The position numbers were made by a program, and so were the translations under genes. The notes beneath the pieces are model-generated. The model ran no database searches. It saw nothing but the letters and a program-made list of their open reading frames with translations, and was not told the DNA's origin. Shown piece by piece: positions 50,997-59,653 of a DNA stretch of 64,000 nucleotides (the first letter of the stretch is position 1; the number at the start of each line of letters is the position of its first letter). Location of the stretch: the NCBI RefSeq assembly GCF_005930355.1, contig NZ_VDBO01000006.1, positions 62,001-126,000 on the forward strand, written 5' to 3'. Origin of the DNA: Paenibacillus sinopodophylli (GTDB taxonomy: Bacteria; Bacillota; Bacilli; Paenibacillales; Paenibacillaceae).

Positions 50997-51917
50997 ATGG
51001 TAACCGGGCGTTTTCGCGCGTTGGCTATAGCTGCGTGCATCGGAATGCTACTTGTACTGCTCGGCGGTGCGCTTGTCACGAATACGGATTCAGGGCGAGG
51101 CTGCGGTGATGATTGGCCTTTGTGTCATGGAAAGTTTGTTCCCGCTTATACAATTGAGTCCCTAATCGAATATTCGCATCGGCTAATTACAGGCTTTGAA
51201 GGACTACTAGTGCTTGCTACTGTCATCGCCATCATACTTAAATTCAGAAAAGACAGGGCTGGCTACAGAGAACCGTTGTTTTATGCCGGCGGAGCCCTAT
51301 TATTTACGATTATTCAAGCTCTGATGGGTGCAGCAGCCGTTATGTGGCCTCAATCCCCACCTATTATGGCGATTCACTTTGGTATCTCATTAATTGCATT
51401 TGCAGCTACGCTGCTGCTTGTGATCTGGACATTTCGTGTCAAAGAGGGACCTGCCAAAGTGTTTACAGTGCCGCGCTCGATATTTCCTCGTGTGCTAGCT
51501 ACAGCTATTTACAGCTACGTTGTTATTTATTTGGGTGCCTTCATAAGGCACACTGATTCAGGCGGCGGATGCCTTGGCTGGCCGCTCTGCAACGGTGAAA
51601 TCGTACCAGAGATTAATGGAGCTACAGGTGCTGTATTCATCCATCGCGTGGCTGCTTTAATTCTTGCAATCAGTTTAGCCGGTTTATATCTTCATATTCG
51701 CAGGGTCAGTGAAGGCGGGGCAGGTTTAACCAAGCATGCTGGATGGACACTCGGGCTTGTCATCACCCAAATATTCAGCGGTGCGCTATTGACGGTCACG
51801 ATTACGAATTCGGATTGGTTTTTGTTCACGAACATGCTGCATAATTTGATCGTTACCGGTTTGTTCGGATTGCTGATGGATATATTGGTCCGGTCATGGC
51901 GCTTTCGTGAAAGATGA
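50997..51917 (+). CDS. ctaA: Heme A synthase (COX15/CtaA family)
   Basis: A 306-residue membrane enzyme with eight helices in two homologous halves. It oxidises heme O to heme A for cytochrome oxidase. The Cys pair 36/43 (GCGDDWPLC) matches the essential pair of B. subtilis CtaA; a second partial repeat is GCLGWPLC. Heme-binding His residues lie in EYSHRLITG and FIHRVAAL. AAGGTGAT precedes the ATG. Unlike in B. subtilis, it is not next to ctaB, which lies about 23 kb upstream. Confidence 0.96.
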   Translation: MVTGRFRALAIAACIGMLLVLLGGALVTNTDSGRGCGDDWPLCHGKFVPAYTIESLIEYSHRLITGFEGLLVLATVIAIILKFRKDRAGYREPLFYAGGALLFTIIQALMGAAAVMWPQSPPIMAIHFGISLIAFAATLLLVIWTFRVKEGPAKVFTVPRSIFPRVLATAIYSYVVIYLGAFIRHTDSGGGCLGWPLCNGEIVPEINGATGAVFIHRVAALILAISLAGLYLHIRRVSEGGAGLTKHAGWTLGLVITQIFSGALLTVTITNSDWFLFTNMLHNLIVTGLFGLLMDILVRSWRFRER

Positions 51918-52042
51918 CACTAATGAATGAGGATGAACGTGCTTGTGAATGAGCAGCTGCTATTCACGATATTAGAGAGAGAATACTAAATATGGGACAT
52001 GCTTAAGGTAGGTATCATTTACTAATGCGTGGAATTCCGCCA

Positions 52043-52081
52043 GCAAGCCTGCAAACGCGAATCTTTCCGTTGCAGGTTTGC
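52043..52081 (+). other. Inverted repeat upstream of the HEPN gene
   Basis: GCAAGCCTGCAA and TTGCAGGTTTGC (one G-U pair) enclose 15 bases. No T-run follows, so it may be a weak terminator for ctaA or a leader structure of the next gene. Confidence 0.4.
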
Positions 52082-52136
52082 CTGCTATATAGGGCATCAA
52101 AGCTTGATGGTTAGGATAGATAGAAGGTGATTTTAT

Positions 52137-52157
52137 ATGGAAGGGACTGTTTATTGA
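52137..52157 (+). CDS. Six-codon upstream ORF MEGTVY
   Basis: ATG at 52137 lies 5 bases after AAGGTGAT, the best ribosome site of the region, and the frame ends in TGA at 52155-52157. That TGA overlaps the ATG of the HEPN gene (TGATG), the standard arrangement for translational coupling. The peptide may only serve to deliver ribosomes to the next start. Its expression is unproven. Confidence 0.4.
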   Translation: MEGTVY

Positions 52158-52870
52158 TGCTGCGTTTCATGTTTGATGAACCAATGAGGGAAGCAGATGG
52201 CACACTGGCGGAAACGTTTCGCCGTATAGATCAGTTCGTGGCTATCCTTTCGTCCAAAATTATAGCTGGTACTGCAGATGCCCAGCAGTTAAGGAAATAT
52301 GAGATTTGGACGCTAGGGTTGCGTTCATCCTTGGATGAGCTGGAGCAAAGCCACTATGCCGCACTGCAGTTCCAGCATAAAGTAAAAGCTTCATCCTTGA
52401 AGAAAATGACAGATGAGGAAAGAATCTATTATAATCGTTATATCTATTTCGATAAAAATGCATTTATCCGTGTATTCTCTTTGCTAGATAAGCTTGGTAC
52501 GCTGCTTAATGAGCTGCTTGGTATGAGAACGGAGCGAATAAAGGCACATTTCTCTTATTTCACCGTTCTGCGCAACATGCGGGAGAAGAAAGCTCATCCT
52601 GAACTAACGTGGAAGTTGAATGATGTTAAAGAGAAGTACAAGGAGTCGATGACAAGGCTGCGCAAGCGCAGGAATACCGAAATCCATTATATGAACTCGG
52701 AAATGCAGGATGATTTGATTCAAAGCAATCGAATGTACGGTGAAGAAATCAAATTGGAGAACGTGGCTGAGCAGTCCGCAGATTTGACGCAGGGCTTATA
52801 TCTAGCAATGGAATCGTTGCTGCTAACGTTCCAATATGCTTGCGGCATGATGCGGAAGAGCAGCACATAA
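52157..52870 (+). CDS. HEPN domain protein (Cthe_2314-like)
   Basis: A 237-residue all-alpha protein. Residues 172-177 read RNTEIH, the Rx4H motif of HEPN nucleases, inside a helical segment typical of HEPN domains; the rest is helical and charged (YNRYIYFDKNAFIRVFSLLDK). The family recalled is Cthe_2314 HEPN, of unknown function; many HEPN proteins are RNases in toxin-antitoxin systems. No nucleotidyltransferase partner is adjacent. The ATG at 52157 is coupled to the short upstream ORF; a GTG at 52127 is the alternative. An SDR gene follows after 19 bases. Confidence 0.72.
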   Translation: MLRFMFDEPMREADGTLAETFRRIDQFVAILSSKIIAGTADAQQLRKYEIWTLGLRSSLDELEQSHYAALQFQHKVKASSLKKMTDEERIYYNRYIYFDKNAFIRVFSLLDKLGTLLNELLGMRTERIKAHFSYFTVLRNMREKKAHPELTWKLNDVKEKYKESMTRLRKRRNTEIHYMNSEMQDDLIQSNRMYGEEIKLENVAEQSADLTQGLYLAMESLLLTFQYACGMMRKSST

Positions 52871-52889
52871 TCCCTAAGGGGGGAAACTC

Positions 52890-53672
52890 GTGGGACTGGT
52901 AGGCAAAACAGCATTAGTTACAGGGAGCGCGAAAGGCCTAGGGAAGCGAACGGCGATCCAACTGGCTGAAAAAGGCTGCAATGTTGTCATTAATTACTAC
53001 GAGAGCGAACTCGAAGCACAGCAGGTGAAGTCACAGATCGAGCAGCTTGGCGTTAAGGCCATTATCGTTCAAGCGGATGTCGCTACAATTGAGGGAACGG
53101 AGAAGCTTGCTACAGCTGCTGAGAGCTGGGCAGGCGGCATTGATATTCTCGTCAATAATGCAGGTCCTTTCGTTCGCAAACGTCGTCTCTTCAGCGAATA
53201 TGACGAGGCAACGATTGTGAGGCTGCTGCATGGAAACCTGCTAGGGGTCATGCTGCTGGATCATCGGTTGCTGCCAGGTATGCGTGAGCGTAAATGGGGA
53301 AGGGTTGTTCACTTTGGCTTCGGTCATGCTGGAGAGGCGAGAGCATGGCCTCACCGTGCGGTTTATGCTGCTGCCAAAACTGGGCTGGTATCGTTCACGA
53401 AATCATTGGCGGTGGAGGAAGCTCCGAATGGTATAACCGTTAATCTGATTGGGCCTGGTGATATTCGCGGCGTGAACAAAGAAAGATCGATTGCAGAAGT
53501 GGAAGAGGAATACGATAATGAATCACCTGTTGGCCGACCTGGTGCAGGAGAGGATGTTGCACGAGTTGTACTATTCCTCTGCGACAAGCAATCTAATTTC
53601 TTGACAGGAAATGTGATAGATGTAACCGGAGGTTTTGATCCAATCGTTGCCAATATTAAGGGTATGCTCTAA
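52890..53672 (+). CDS. SDR family oxidoreductase with altered catalytic Ser
   Basis: A 260-residue Rossmann-fold protein. The cofactor motif is TGSAKGLG, NNAG is present, and the Tyr-Lys pair lies in VYAAAK. The Ser expected 13 residues before the Tyr is missing: that stretch reads HFGFGHAG. Activity may therefore be lowered or specialised. The C-terminus DVTGGFDP fits 3-oxoacyl-ACP-reductase-like members. GTG start after AAGGGGGG. It follows the HEPN gene by 19 bases in one unit. Confidence 0.88.
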   Translation: MGLVGKTALVTGSAKGLGKRTAIQLAEKGCNVVINYYESELEAQQVKSQIEQLGVKAIIVQADVATIEGTEKLATAAESWAGGIDILVNNAGPFVRKRRLFSEYDEATIVRLLHGNLLGVMLLDHRLLPGMRERKWGRVVHFGFGHAGEARAWPHRAVYAAAKTGLVSFTKSLAVEEAPNGITVNLIGPGDIRGVNKERSIAEVEEEYDNESPVGRPGAGEDVARVVLFLCDKQSNFLTGNVIDVTGGFDPIVANIKGML

Positions 53673-53685
53673 AAGTGTGCAAAAA

Positions 53686-53740
53686 AAGAGTCTTGTCGGC
53701 TAGGAAAGGAGTAGGACTCCGTTCCACCGATAAGACTCTT
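53686..53740 (-). terminator. Terminator after the NifU-like gene
   Basis: AAGAGTCTTGTCGG and CCGATAAGACTCTT pair around a 27-base interior; on the minus strand seven T residues follow. It may also serve the SDR gene. Confidence 0.82.
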
Positions 53741-53784
53741 CAGCATTTGCCATGTAAAGGCGATAAAGATGCGTTCTTATATTT

Positions 53785-54030
53785 TTAGAATACTTGAACG
53801 ACTTCGATTACACCTTCAACTTCTTCAAGAAGGGCGCGCTCGATACCTGCTTTAAGCGTGATCGTCGAGCTCGGGCAACTGCCGCATGCTCCCATTAGGC
53901 GAAGCTTGATGATGCCGCCTTCGACATCAACCAACTCAACGTCGCCGCCGTCGCGCTGCAAAAACGGACGAAGCTTATCGAGTACGTCGAGCACTTCGTC
54001 ATACATCGTATCTTGTACTTGTTCACTCAT
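53785..54030 (-). CDS. yutI: NifU-like iron-sulfur scaffold (YutI)
   Basis: An 81-residue protein consisting of the NifU C-terminal domain. Cys 49 and Cys 52 (CGSCPSS) hold a labile 4Fe-4S cluster for transfer to target proteins. [20 protein letters not shown] is the conserved first half. AAAGGAGATGATT precedes the ATG at 54030. It lies next to yuzB and yutJ in the same neighbourhood as in B. subtilis. IscA-type and other Fe-S genes occur about 5 kb further right. Confidence 0.94.
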   Translation of the reverse strand: MSEQVQDTMYDEVLDVLDKLRPFLQRDGGDVELVDVEGGIIKLRLMGACGSCPSSTITLKAGIERALLEEVEGVIEVVQVF

Positions 54031-54116
54031 TGCAATCATCTCCTTTCTCCCCTATTATAGTACAAAGTGAAGCAATTGAAAATGGATAGTAACTAAGTAA
54101 AGTTAGGTGAAGCCTG

Positions 54117-54389
54117 GTGTTTAAACCAATGATCGAGTTTTGTGCCAGTAATATGCATCATGGCACCGACCGCATAATGAATATATTTGAAGAAAATGAT
54201 GACTATGAGGTTACCGAATACGGCTGTCTAGGCAACTGCGGCGAATGTTATGCAAACCCATTCGCGTTAGTGGACGGAGCCATCATATCTGCGGAAACGA
54301 CAGATGAGCTTCATCAGAATATATTGAAAGCAATAGACCAGCAGCTTGCTGATAAAGAAGCGCTGGACAAGCTGCTGGATGACATGTAG
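54117..54389 (+). CDS. yuzB: YuzB family protein (DUF1450)
   Basis: A 90-residue protein that starts MIEFCASNMHHG after a short head, with the family pattern of Cys residues in EYGCLGNCGECYANPFALVDG. The Cys cluster resembles a small redox or metal-binding thioredoxin-like fold. Function is unknown. GTG start with TTAGGTGA upstream. It lies between yutI (divergent) and yutJ (convergent, 4 bases between stops), which is the conserved yutI-yuzB-yutJ order in Bacillales. Confidence 0.92.
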   Translation: MFKPMIEFCASNMHHGTDRIMNIFEENDDYEVTEYGCLGNCGECYANPFALVDGAIISAETTDELHQNILKAIDQQLADKEALDKLLDDM

Positions 54390-54393
54390 CCAT

Positions 54394-55461
54394 CTAGCCT
54401 AGATGGCGCTTAGAGCGCCAGAGCACGCCGCTCTTAACGAGACGCGGCACGCGGCCCATGATAGGCGTTCCGCCCATTAAGCCGAAGCCGCTCTTTTTGC
54501 CAAGCGACCCAAGAACGCCTTTAAGTTTAAGTTTTCCAAGCCGCGGCGTTTTGTCGTGCCAGATAGCCTGAAGCACCTCGGCAATCTGCTTGCCCTGTGC
54601 GCCGGCTGCTTGACCGCTCGGAGAGAGCGGGAGCGCTGCACAATCGCCGACAATATATACATCATTATAATCCGGCAACTGATGGAATTCATTAATAATA
54701 AGTCTGCCTTGATTATCCTTTGGCAAATTTATCCGCTGCACGAGCGGTACCGGCTGGATGCCTGCCGTCCATACGGTCACATCCGTATAGATCGGACTTG
54801 TTGAATGGCCATCATGCAGAATGCCGCCTTCAACTCGTGTAAGGCCAACATTGCCGCGCATCTCTACGTTATGTTCTTCGAACCATTCCGCGACAAATGA
54901 TTGCAGCCTGCTAGGAAATGCAGAGAGCACTTTAGGTCCGCGATCGAGTATACGAATATTAAGGTCAGGACGGCTTTCACGAAGCTCAGCAGCGACCTCA
55001 ACCCCACTCAGACCCCCGCCGACAATTGAAACTTGTCCATAAGGCTTCACATCATTCAGTTGCGCATAGGTTTGTCTAGCGGCAGAGAACGTTTGAATGC
55101 TAGTAGAATACAATTCAGCGCCTTCGATTCCATGGAACTTATCTGTACAGCCTAAACCAATAACAAGCCATTCATAAACCAACGATTCCTGCCCCTCGAT
55201 ATGGACCAATTTTGCCTCCATATCGACATCGGTAACTTCGCCGTATGCCAGTGAAATTCTAGGATCAACAGGAAATTTTACGCGGAGCTCAAGATCCGAT
55301 ACGGTTCCAGCTGCAAGCGCATAATACTCTGTTTTTAGTCCTTGGAATGGCATCCGGTCAATTAATACAATGGATACGTCTAGGGGAAGCTGCTTCTCGA
55401 GCAGCTCGTTAGCAATAGCCAGACCTCCGTAGCCGCCACCCAAAATAATAAGTTTTCTCAT
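54394..55461 (-). CDS. yutJ: NADH dehydrogenase-like FAD oxidoreductase (YutJ)
   Basis: A 355-residue pyridine-nucleotide disulphide-type flavoprotein of the type II NADH dehydrogenase-like group. The FAD site is LIILGGGYGGLAIANELL, the NAD site VSIVGGGLSGVEVAAEL, and TVWTAGIQP plus YIVGDCAAL are the ATG and GD motifs. It should pass electrons to quinones or act as a ferredoxin/NADPH-type reductase. GGAGTTGG precedes the ATG. It is convergent with yuzB, with essentially no gap and no terminator. Confidence 0.93.
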   Translation of the reverse strand: MRKLIILGGGYGGLAIANELLEKQLPLDVSIVLIDRMPFQGLKTEYYALAAGTVSDLELRVKFPVDPRISLAYGEVTDVDMEAKLVHIEGQESLVYEWLVIGLGCTDKFHGIEGAELYSTSIQTFSAARQTYAQLNDVKPYGQVSIVGGGLSGVEVAAELRESRPDLNIRILDRGPKVLSAFPSRLQSFVAEWFEEHNVEMRGNVGLTRVEGGILHDGHSTSPIYTDVTVWTAGIQPVPLVQRINLPKDNQGRLIINEFHQLPDYNDVYIVGDCAALPLSPSGQAAGAQGKQIAEVLQAIWHDKTPRLGKLKLKGVLGSLGKKSGFGLMGGTPIMGRVPRLVKSGVLWRSKRHLG

Positions 55462-55523
55462 ATGATTTCCAACTCCACGCCTCGTGATGATAATCTATTT
55501 TGTGCTACCGTGTTGCCGATTAC

Positions 55524-56627
55524 TCATTCATAAACTTTAATTTCATTGTAGAACGTATCGCGTTCCACAGGAATACGTCCAGCACCTTTGATTAACCAGA
55601 TTAGATCCTCGCGCGTAATGCCCTCTGGTGTCAATGCTCCAGCTGCATGGCTGATTTTTTCCTTCACGATTGTACCGTGAGCATCTGATGCGCCCATTGT
55701 TAGAGCAACTTGGGTCAGCTGTACGCCAATGTTGATGAAATAAGCTTTAATATGCTGGAAGTTATCCAGCATCAAACGACTGATCGCAATCGTTTTTAAA
55801 TCCTCGAACGCTGAGTTCCGGCGGCGAATACCAGCTCGCGGATTGATCGGCTGCATCGATAGCGGAATGAATACGAGGAAGCCGTTCGTCTCATCCTGAA
55901 GCTCGCGGATATGCATAAGATGGCGAATGCGGTCTTCTTTGGTCTCAATAGAGCCGTAAAGCATAGTCGTATGCGTGCGCAAGCCAAGCCCATGTGCTGT
56001 GCGATGCACATCCAAATATTGTGTGACGTCAGCTTTGTCGACGCGCATTTTTTTGCGGTAATGATCGGATAGAATTTCAGCGCCGCCGCCTGTAAGTGAT
56101 TGAAGGCCGGCTTTCATTAGCTCCTGAAGTACTTCGCGGTAGGAAAGGCCGCTAATACGAGAAAAAAAGTCGATTTCTGCTGCTGTGTATGCTTTGAGTG
56201 TGACCTCTGGAAAACGTTCTTTCAATGCTTTCAAGGAATCGACGTAATATTGAAACGGAACATTGGTATTGTGACCGCCGACAATATGAAATTCACGCAC
56301 GCCTGGGTGGAAATGCTTCTCGACATATTCAATCATTTGAGGGCCGCTTAGCGTATACGCCCCCTCGTCGCCTTCATCTTTGCGGAAGTTGCAGAATGCG
56401 CAGTGCGCTTCACAGACGTTCGTAAAGTAAAGGCTCATATTTTCAATAAAATAAACCTTTTTACCGTTTTTGCGAATCGCAACTTCATTGGCCAGTTGCC
56501 CGATTGTAAGCAAGTCATCGGATTCATATAAATAAACGCCATCCTCTAACGATAGACGCTGTCCATGACGTACCTTTTCGATAATTTGCTGCATTTTTGT
56601 ATCCTGTGTCGGTATAACGACGTTCAT
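55524..56627 (-). CDS. mqnE: Aminofutalosine synthase (radical SAM)
   Basis: A 367-residue radical SAM enzyme of the futalosine pathway to menaquinone. It joins a product of chorismate with SAM to form aminofutalosine. The 4Fe-4S ligands are Cys 72, 76 and 79 (CEAHCAFC); GVREFHIVGGHNTN, LKAYTAAEIDFFSR and SLTGGGAEILSD are typical of MqnE rather than MqnC. AGGTGG lies upstream of the ATG. Other mqn genes are not in the window. It indicates that this organism makes menaquinone by the futalosine route. Confidence 0.95.
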   Translation of the reverse strand: MNVVIPTQDTKMQQIIEKVRHGQRLSLEDGVYLYESDDLLTIGQLANEVAIRKNGKKVYFIENMSLYFTNVCEAHCAFCNFRKDEGDEGAYTLSGPQMIEYVEKHFHPGVREFHIVGGHNTNVPFQYYVDSLKALKERFPEVTLKAYTAAEIDFFSRISGLSYREVLQELMKAGLQSLTGGGAEILSDHYRKKMRVDKADVTQYLDVHRTAHGLGLRTHTTMLYGSIETKEDRIRHLMHIRELQDETNGFLVFIPLSMQPINPRAGIRRRNSAFEDLKTIAISRLMLDNFQHIKAYFINIGVQLTQVALTMGASDAHGTIVKEKISHAAGALTPEGITREDLIWLIKGAGRIPVERDTFYNEIKVYE

Positions 56628-56961
56628 GGTCTCGCCACCTCATTTTCTATAAGTTTGTGAAAAAAAGTACTTTCTTTTTCCGATTAAAGAAGCTGTAACT
56701 ATTATAAACCTCATACGTAGCAGGGGCAATATCCATGATGTACAAATTTAAAGGGAATGCAGCTAATCATTTGAAATTTAATCAAAACTTAATTATTTAT
56801 AGATAAATGGTACTATCCCTAATACTTTTGTTCGAAAATAGGACTTTTGATTTAGCGTTAAATATAGATACAAAGTCTCGATTATGCAATTAGCAATTAT
56901 TCTATAATAGGTTTAACAGAGTTCGACAAAATTTGACATGTATATGGAAGAGGTGTTGGAA
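56628..56961 (+). other. Intergenic region, AT-rich
   Basis: A 334-bp divergent region between mqnE and the coiled-coil gene. A TATAAT lies at about 56901-56906 without a clear -35, and the region is rich in A and T. I see no small gene with a ribosome site and no riboswitch signature. Confidence 0.5.
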
Positions 56962-57675
56962 ATGGTTGCTCCTTTTTTCAAAAAGAAAGACTTGGCAGAT
57001 AAACACCGAGGACTAAGCTCAGCTTCAACTTTGGATGTAAAGGATTTAGACATGGATCAGCAGACTGGAGATTCAGAAGAGTTTACCTCCATTATGAGCT
57101 CGGCAAGCAAAGCCAATATGGATAAGAAATCACTTGATTTGGTGTTTGCGGTAGAGCAAATCATTCAATCCAGGCAGCATTCCGAGCTGAACATCAATGA
57201 ACTTCAAGATCGACTAAATCATTCCAATAGTCATGTAGAGCGGCTAAACCGAGATGCGAGAAATTTGAATAAAGTAATCGAAGAGCGTGAAAAAAACATT
57301 CTCGAGCTAGAAAATAAACTGGTTGATAAAAATTTGAAGGTTGATCAAGTTATGGAAGATTTCAGGGAACTGCAGGCCGCGATGTCCAGCGAAACAGATG
57401 AACTCAAAAATGTGATAGATTTGGAACGCCAGAAATATAGTGGTTTACTCCAAAAGCATAATGAGGCTAATGCTGATAAAAATATTAAAATTAATGAGCT
57501 GGAAGAAAAAATCGGCAGGCTGGAAGTGGAAAACACCCACCTGAAGCAAAAATACGAAACGATGCGTGAAGAAAAAGCATATTTAGCGAACATGATCAGT
57601 GATTTCACCAGCCGAATGTCTTTGCCATTAGGTCAGAATCAATCAAAGCGGAATGAAGGCGCGGAAGAGCATTGA
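56962..57675 (+). CDS. Coiled-coil protein of unknown function
   Basis: A 237-residue protein. After a charged head with FFKKKDLADKHRG, residues about 70-215 form a long heptad-rich coiled coil (INELQDRLNHSNSHVERLNRD, then KNILELENKLVDKNLKVDQV, then INELEEKIGRLEVENTHLKQKYE). There is no membrane segment or signal peptide, so it is probably a cytosolic scaffold. I do not recognise a family. GAGGTG lies just before the ATG at 56962. It overlaps the frame of the next gene's first ATG and likely forms a two-gene unit with the NodB-type protein. Confidence 0.72.
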   Translation: MVAPFFKKKDLADKHRGLSSASTLDVKDLDMDQQTGDSEEFTSIMSSASKANMDKKSLDLVFAVEQIIQSRQHSELNINELQDRLNHSNSHVERLNRDARNLNKVIEEREKNILELENKLVDKNLKVDQVMEDFRELQAAMSSETDELKNVIDLERQKYSGLLQKHNEANADKNIKINELEEKIGRLEVENTHLKQKYETMREEKAYLANMISDFTSRMSLPLGQNQSKRNEGAEEH

Positions 57676-57721
57676 GCTTGCTTCTTCACCTGCGGCCGCT
57701 AAAGGAGATCTGAAGACAACT

Positions 57722-59008
57722 ATGGAAAGCAATCCAGTCCAAATGATCGAGCTACTGTCGCTTCAACAGATTGCAGGCGACTATCAGATGGCGGTAAGCA
57801 TATTTCGAGAATCTGGCCGTACTGATTGCGTCGTTGAAATAGATGAATATACATATAATGAAATGCTTGCTGTTTATCCACTTACGCTTGGTCAAGGCAG
57901 GATTAGAATGTCTTTATATACAAAGTGGGATCCGTATAGAAAGATCCATTACAGTCACATATCCTGTAAAGAAGGGGAGCTGCGCTCCTCCTTATATTTT
58001 GCTTGTACTACAAAATATATGGGTGCGTTGCAGCGTTTGAAGGAGGATAGCTGTGACGAAGCAACGGATGATGTAGATCTAGTACCAGCAATGAAAAGTT
58101 CACTACATAAGCTTCAAAATATGAGCAAGCTACATATAGGACAGCAAAGAGGACTAAGCGCTGTTCGATGGGTCGCATTCAGTTTGTTCATTATTATTGC
58201 GGTGATCAGCACAAGTGACAAGCTGTTCAATGAGGAAGATGATCCGCTTAGGCTGAGTGTCAACGCAGCAAGCTCGCTTTATGAGATGACTGAACAGTCA
58301 GAATATGATGATAAGTCTCAGGCTCACTCAGTTGTTTATTTGACGAATGAAGAGGAATATTCACATTCGAATTCCCTCGCTACAGTGCAGGCAGAGGTGA
58401 AAGAAGAAGAGCAGCATTATGAATGGTTTGATCTTTCAGGGGATGAAGCAGTTTATACTCTGCCTAAGGGGTATGTTGCATTAACTTTCGATGATGGTCC
58501 ATCGGCTTATACGGAAGTGATCGTTGATATTCTCAAGGAGCATAAAGTAGCCGCAACCTTTTTGTTTATAGGGAAGAATACGCGAAAATATCCGGATGCA
58601 GTAGCTTATGCGAGTCAGCAGAAGATGGCGGTAGGCAATCACTCTTGGGATCACAGCAATCTGGAACAGCTTGATCGTGAGTCGAAATTAGAAAATATAT
58701 CTTTTGCTACAACAGCAATAGAAAAGCTTACGAAACAAACGAATACGCTATTTCGCCCTCCTTATGGTCTGTTATCAAATACTTTGGTTGAAGATTTGCA
58801 GAAACAAAAAATGAAGATACTTATGTGGAACCGAGATCCTGAGGATTGGAAAGCAGAAAGCTCTGATGCAATCATCCGATATTTTCAAGAAGTAGATCCC
58901 TCGGGCGGTATCTATGTGCTGCATGAGAAACAGAAAACCGTCAAAGCATTGCCCGGCATTATTAAATACCTTAAAGATTTGAATTTAAAATTCGTTATAT
59001 TTGAATAA
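57722..59008 (+). CDS. Polysaccharide deacetylase with N-terminal cytosolic domain and membrane anchor
   Basis: A 428-residue protein of three parts: about 145 residues of unknown domain (MIELLSLQQIAGDYQMAVS, then YNEMLAVYPLTLGQGRIRMS), one helix (VAFSLFIIIAVIS), an acidic linker, and an extracellular NodB domain with TFDDGPSAYT, HSWDH and RPPYG, all catalytic residues present. A deacetylase tethered to a cytosolic domain is unusual. An in-frame ATG at 57653 lies inside the coiled-coil gene; at 57722 AAAGGAG is 14 bases upstream, long but possible, so the start is uncertain. The coiled-coil partner might contact the cytosolic part. Confidence 0.82.
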   Translation: MESNPVQMIELLSLQQIAGDYQMAVSIFRESGRTDCVVEIDEYTYNEMLAVYPLTLGQGRIRMSLYTKWDPYRKIHYSHISCKEGELRSSLYFACTTKYMGALQRLKEDSCDEATDDVDLVPAMKSSLHKLQNMSKLHIGQQRGLSAVRWVAFSLFIIIAVISTSDKLFNEEDDPLRLSVNAASSLYEMTEQSEYDDKSQAHSVVYLTNEEEYSHSNSLATVQAEVKEEEQHYEWFDLSGDEAVYTLPKGYVALTFDDGPSAYTEVIVDILKEHKVAATFLFIGKNTRKYPDAVAYASQQKMAVGNHSWDHSNLEQLDRESKLENISFATTAIEKLTKQTNTLFRPPYGLLSNTLVEDLQKQKMKILMWNRDPEDWKAESSDAIIRYFQEVDPSGGIYVLHEKQKTVKALPGIIKYLKDLNLKFVIFE

Positions 59009-59065
59009 CATCCTCATACTGGATCTATTCACAATAAAAATGAGTAGTGGCCTGGAACTTGCCGA

Positions 59066-59094
59066 TTGATACCGTATTAACATTCCGTTATACT
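59066..59094 (+). promoter_or_regulatory. Sigma-A promoter of the IscA-type gene
   Basis: TTGATA, 17-base spacer, TATACT. Confidence 0.75.
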
Positions 59095-59153
59095 GTAAAT
59101 AAGTAAGTGAGTTGCAATAGACATAATTGAGATGGATAACGGAGGGATGTAGC

Positions 59154-59516
59154 ATGATCACGATCAGCGACACAGCATCTGATAAAATAAAAGAAATGCT
59201 AGCAGAAGAAGGCGGGCCTGAGATGTTCCTGCGTATTGGCGTGAAGGAAGGCGGCTGCAGCGGCTTCTCCTATGGAATGGGCTTTGACGATGAGGAGCAT
59301 GACGGCGACAAAGCACTCGACATGGAAGGTCTCAAAGTTGTTGTAGATGAGGATAGCATCAAATATTTGAACGGACTGGTTATTGATTTCAAGGAATCAG
59401 CGATGGGTGGGGGTTTCACCATCGAGAATCCGAATGCCAGCGCAACATGCGGCTGCGGATCTTCGTTCCGCACAGCAAGCGATGCAGGTAAGCCGGCTGC
59501 TGCTGGCGAGTGTTAA
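59154..59516 (+). CDS. yutM: HesB/IscA-type iron-sulfur assembly protein (YutM-like)
   Basis: A 120-residue A-type carrier. The three conserved cysteines are Cys 35 (GGCSGF) and Cys 99/101 (CGCGSSF); a short Ala/Gly/Cys tail adds a fourth Cys. It takes Fe-S clusters from a scaffold to target enzymes. CGGAGGG precedes the ATG at 59154. A strong promoter and terminator make it monocistronic. In B. subtilis the corresponding yutM lies in the same yut neighbourhood as yutI and yutJ, which agrees with the cluster here. Confidence 0.94.
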   Translation: MITISDTASDKIKEMLAEEGGPEMFLRIGVKEGGCSGFSYGMGFDDEEHDGDKALDMEGLKVVVDEDSIKYLNGLVIDFKESAMGGGFTIENPNASATCGCGSSFRTASDAGKPAAAGEC

Positions 59517-59534
59517 TTGGCCTTTATGAACGCC

Positions 59535-59583
59535 ATCTTCCGGAAAGCACAGCCACAGTGCGTGCTTCCCGGAAGATTTTTTT
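59535..59583 (+). terminator. Terminator after the IscA-type gene
   Basis: ATCTTCCGG / CCGGAAGAT with an inner AAGCAC/GTGCTT stem, followed by seven T residues. Confidence 0.88.
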
Positions 59584-59597
59584 GTTCGTTTCTTAAA

Positions 59598-59621
59598 CTA
59601 TAGGAAAGCATAACTTTCGTC
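59598..59621 (+). repeat. Remnant of the dispersed repeat, copy F (minimal hairpin 1)
   Basis: CTATAGGAAAGCATAACTTT then CGTC: the 5' arm matches copies A and E, while the loop is shortened so that GAAAG pairs with CTTTC directly. No hairpin 2. Confidence 0.45.
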
Positions 59622-59653
59622 TATTAATCGATCATCTTGGGGGATAACAGCGC

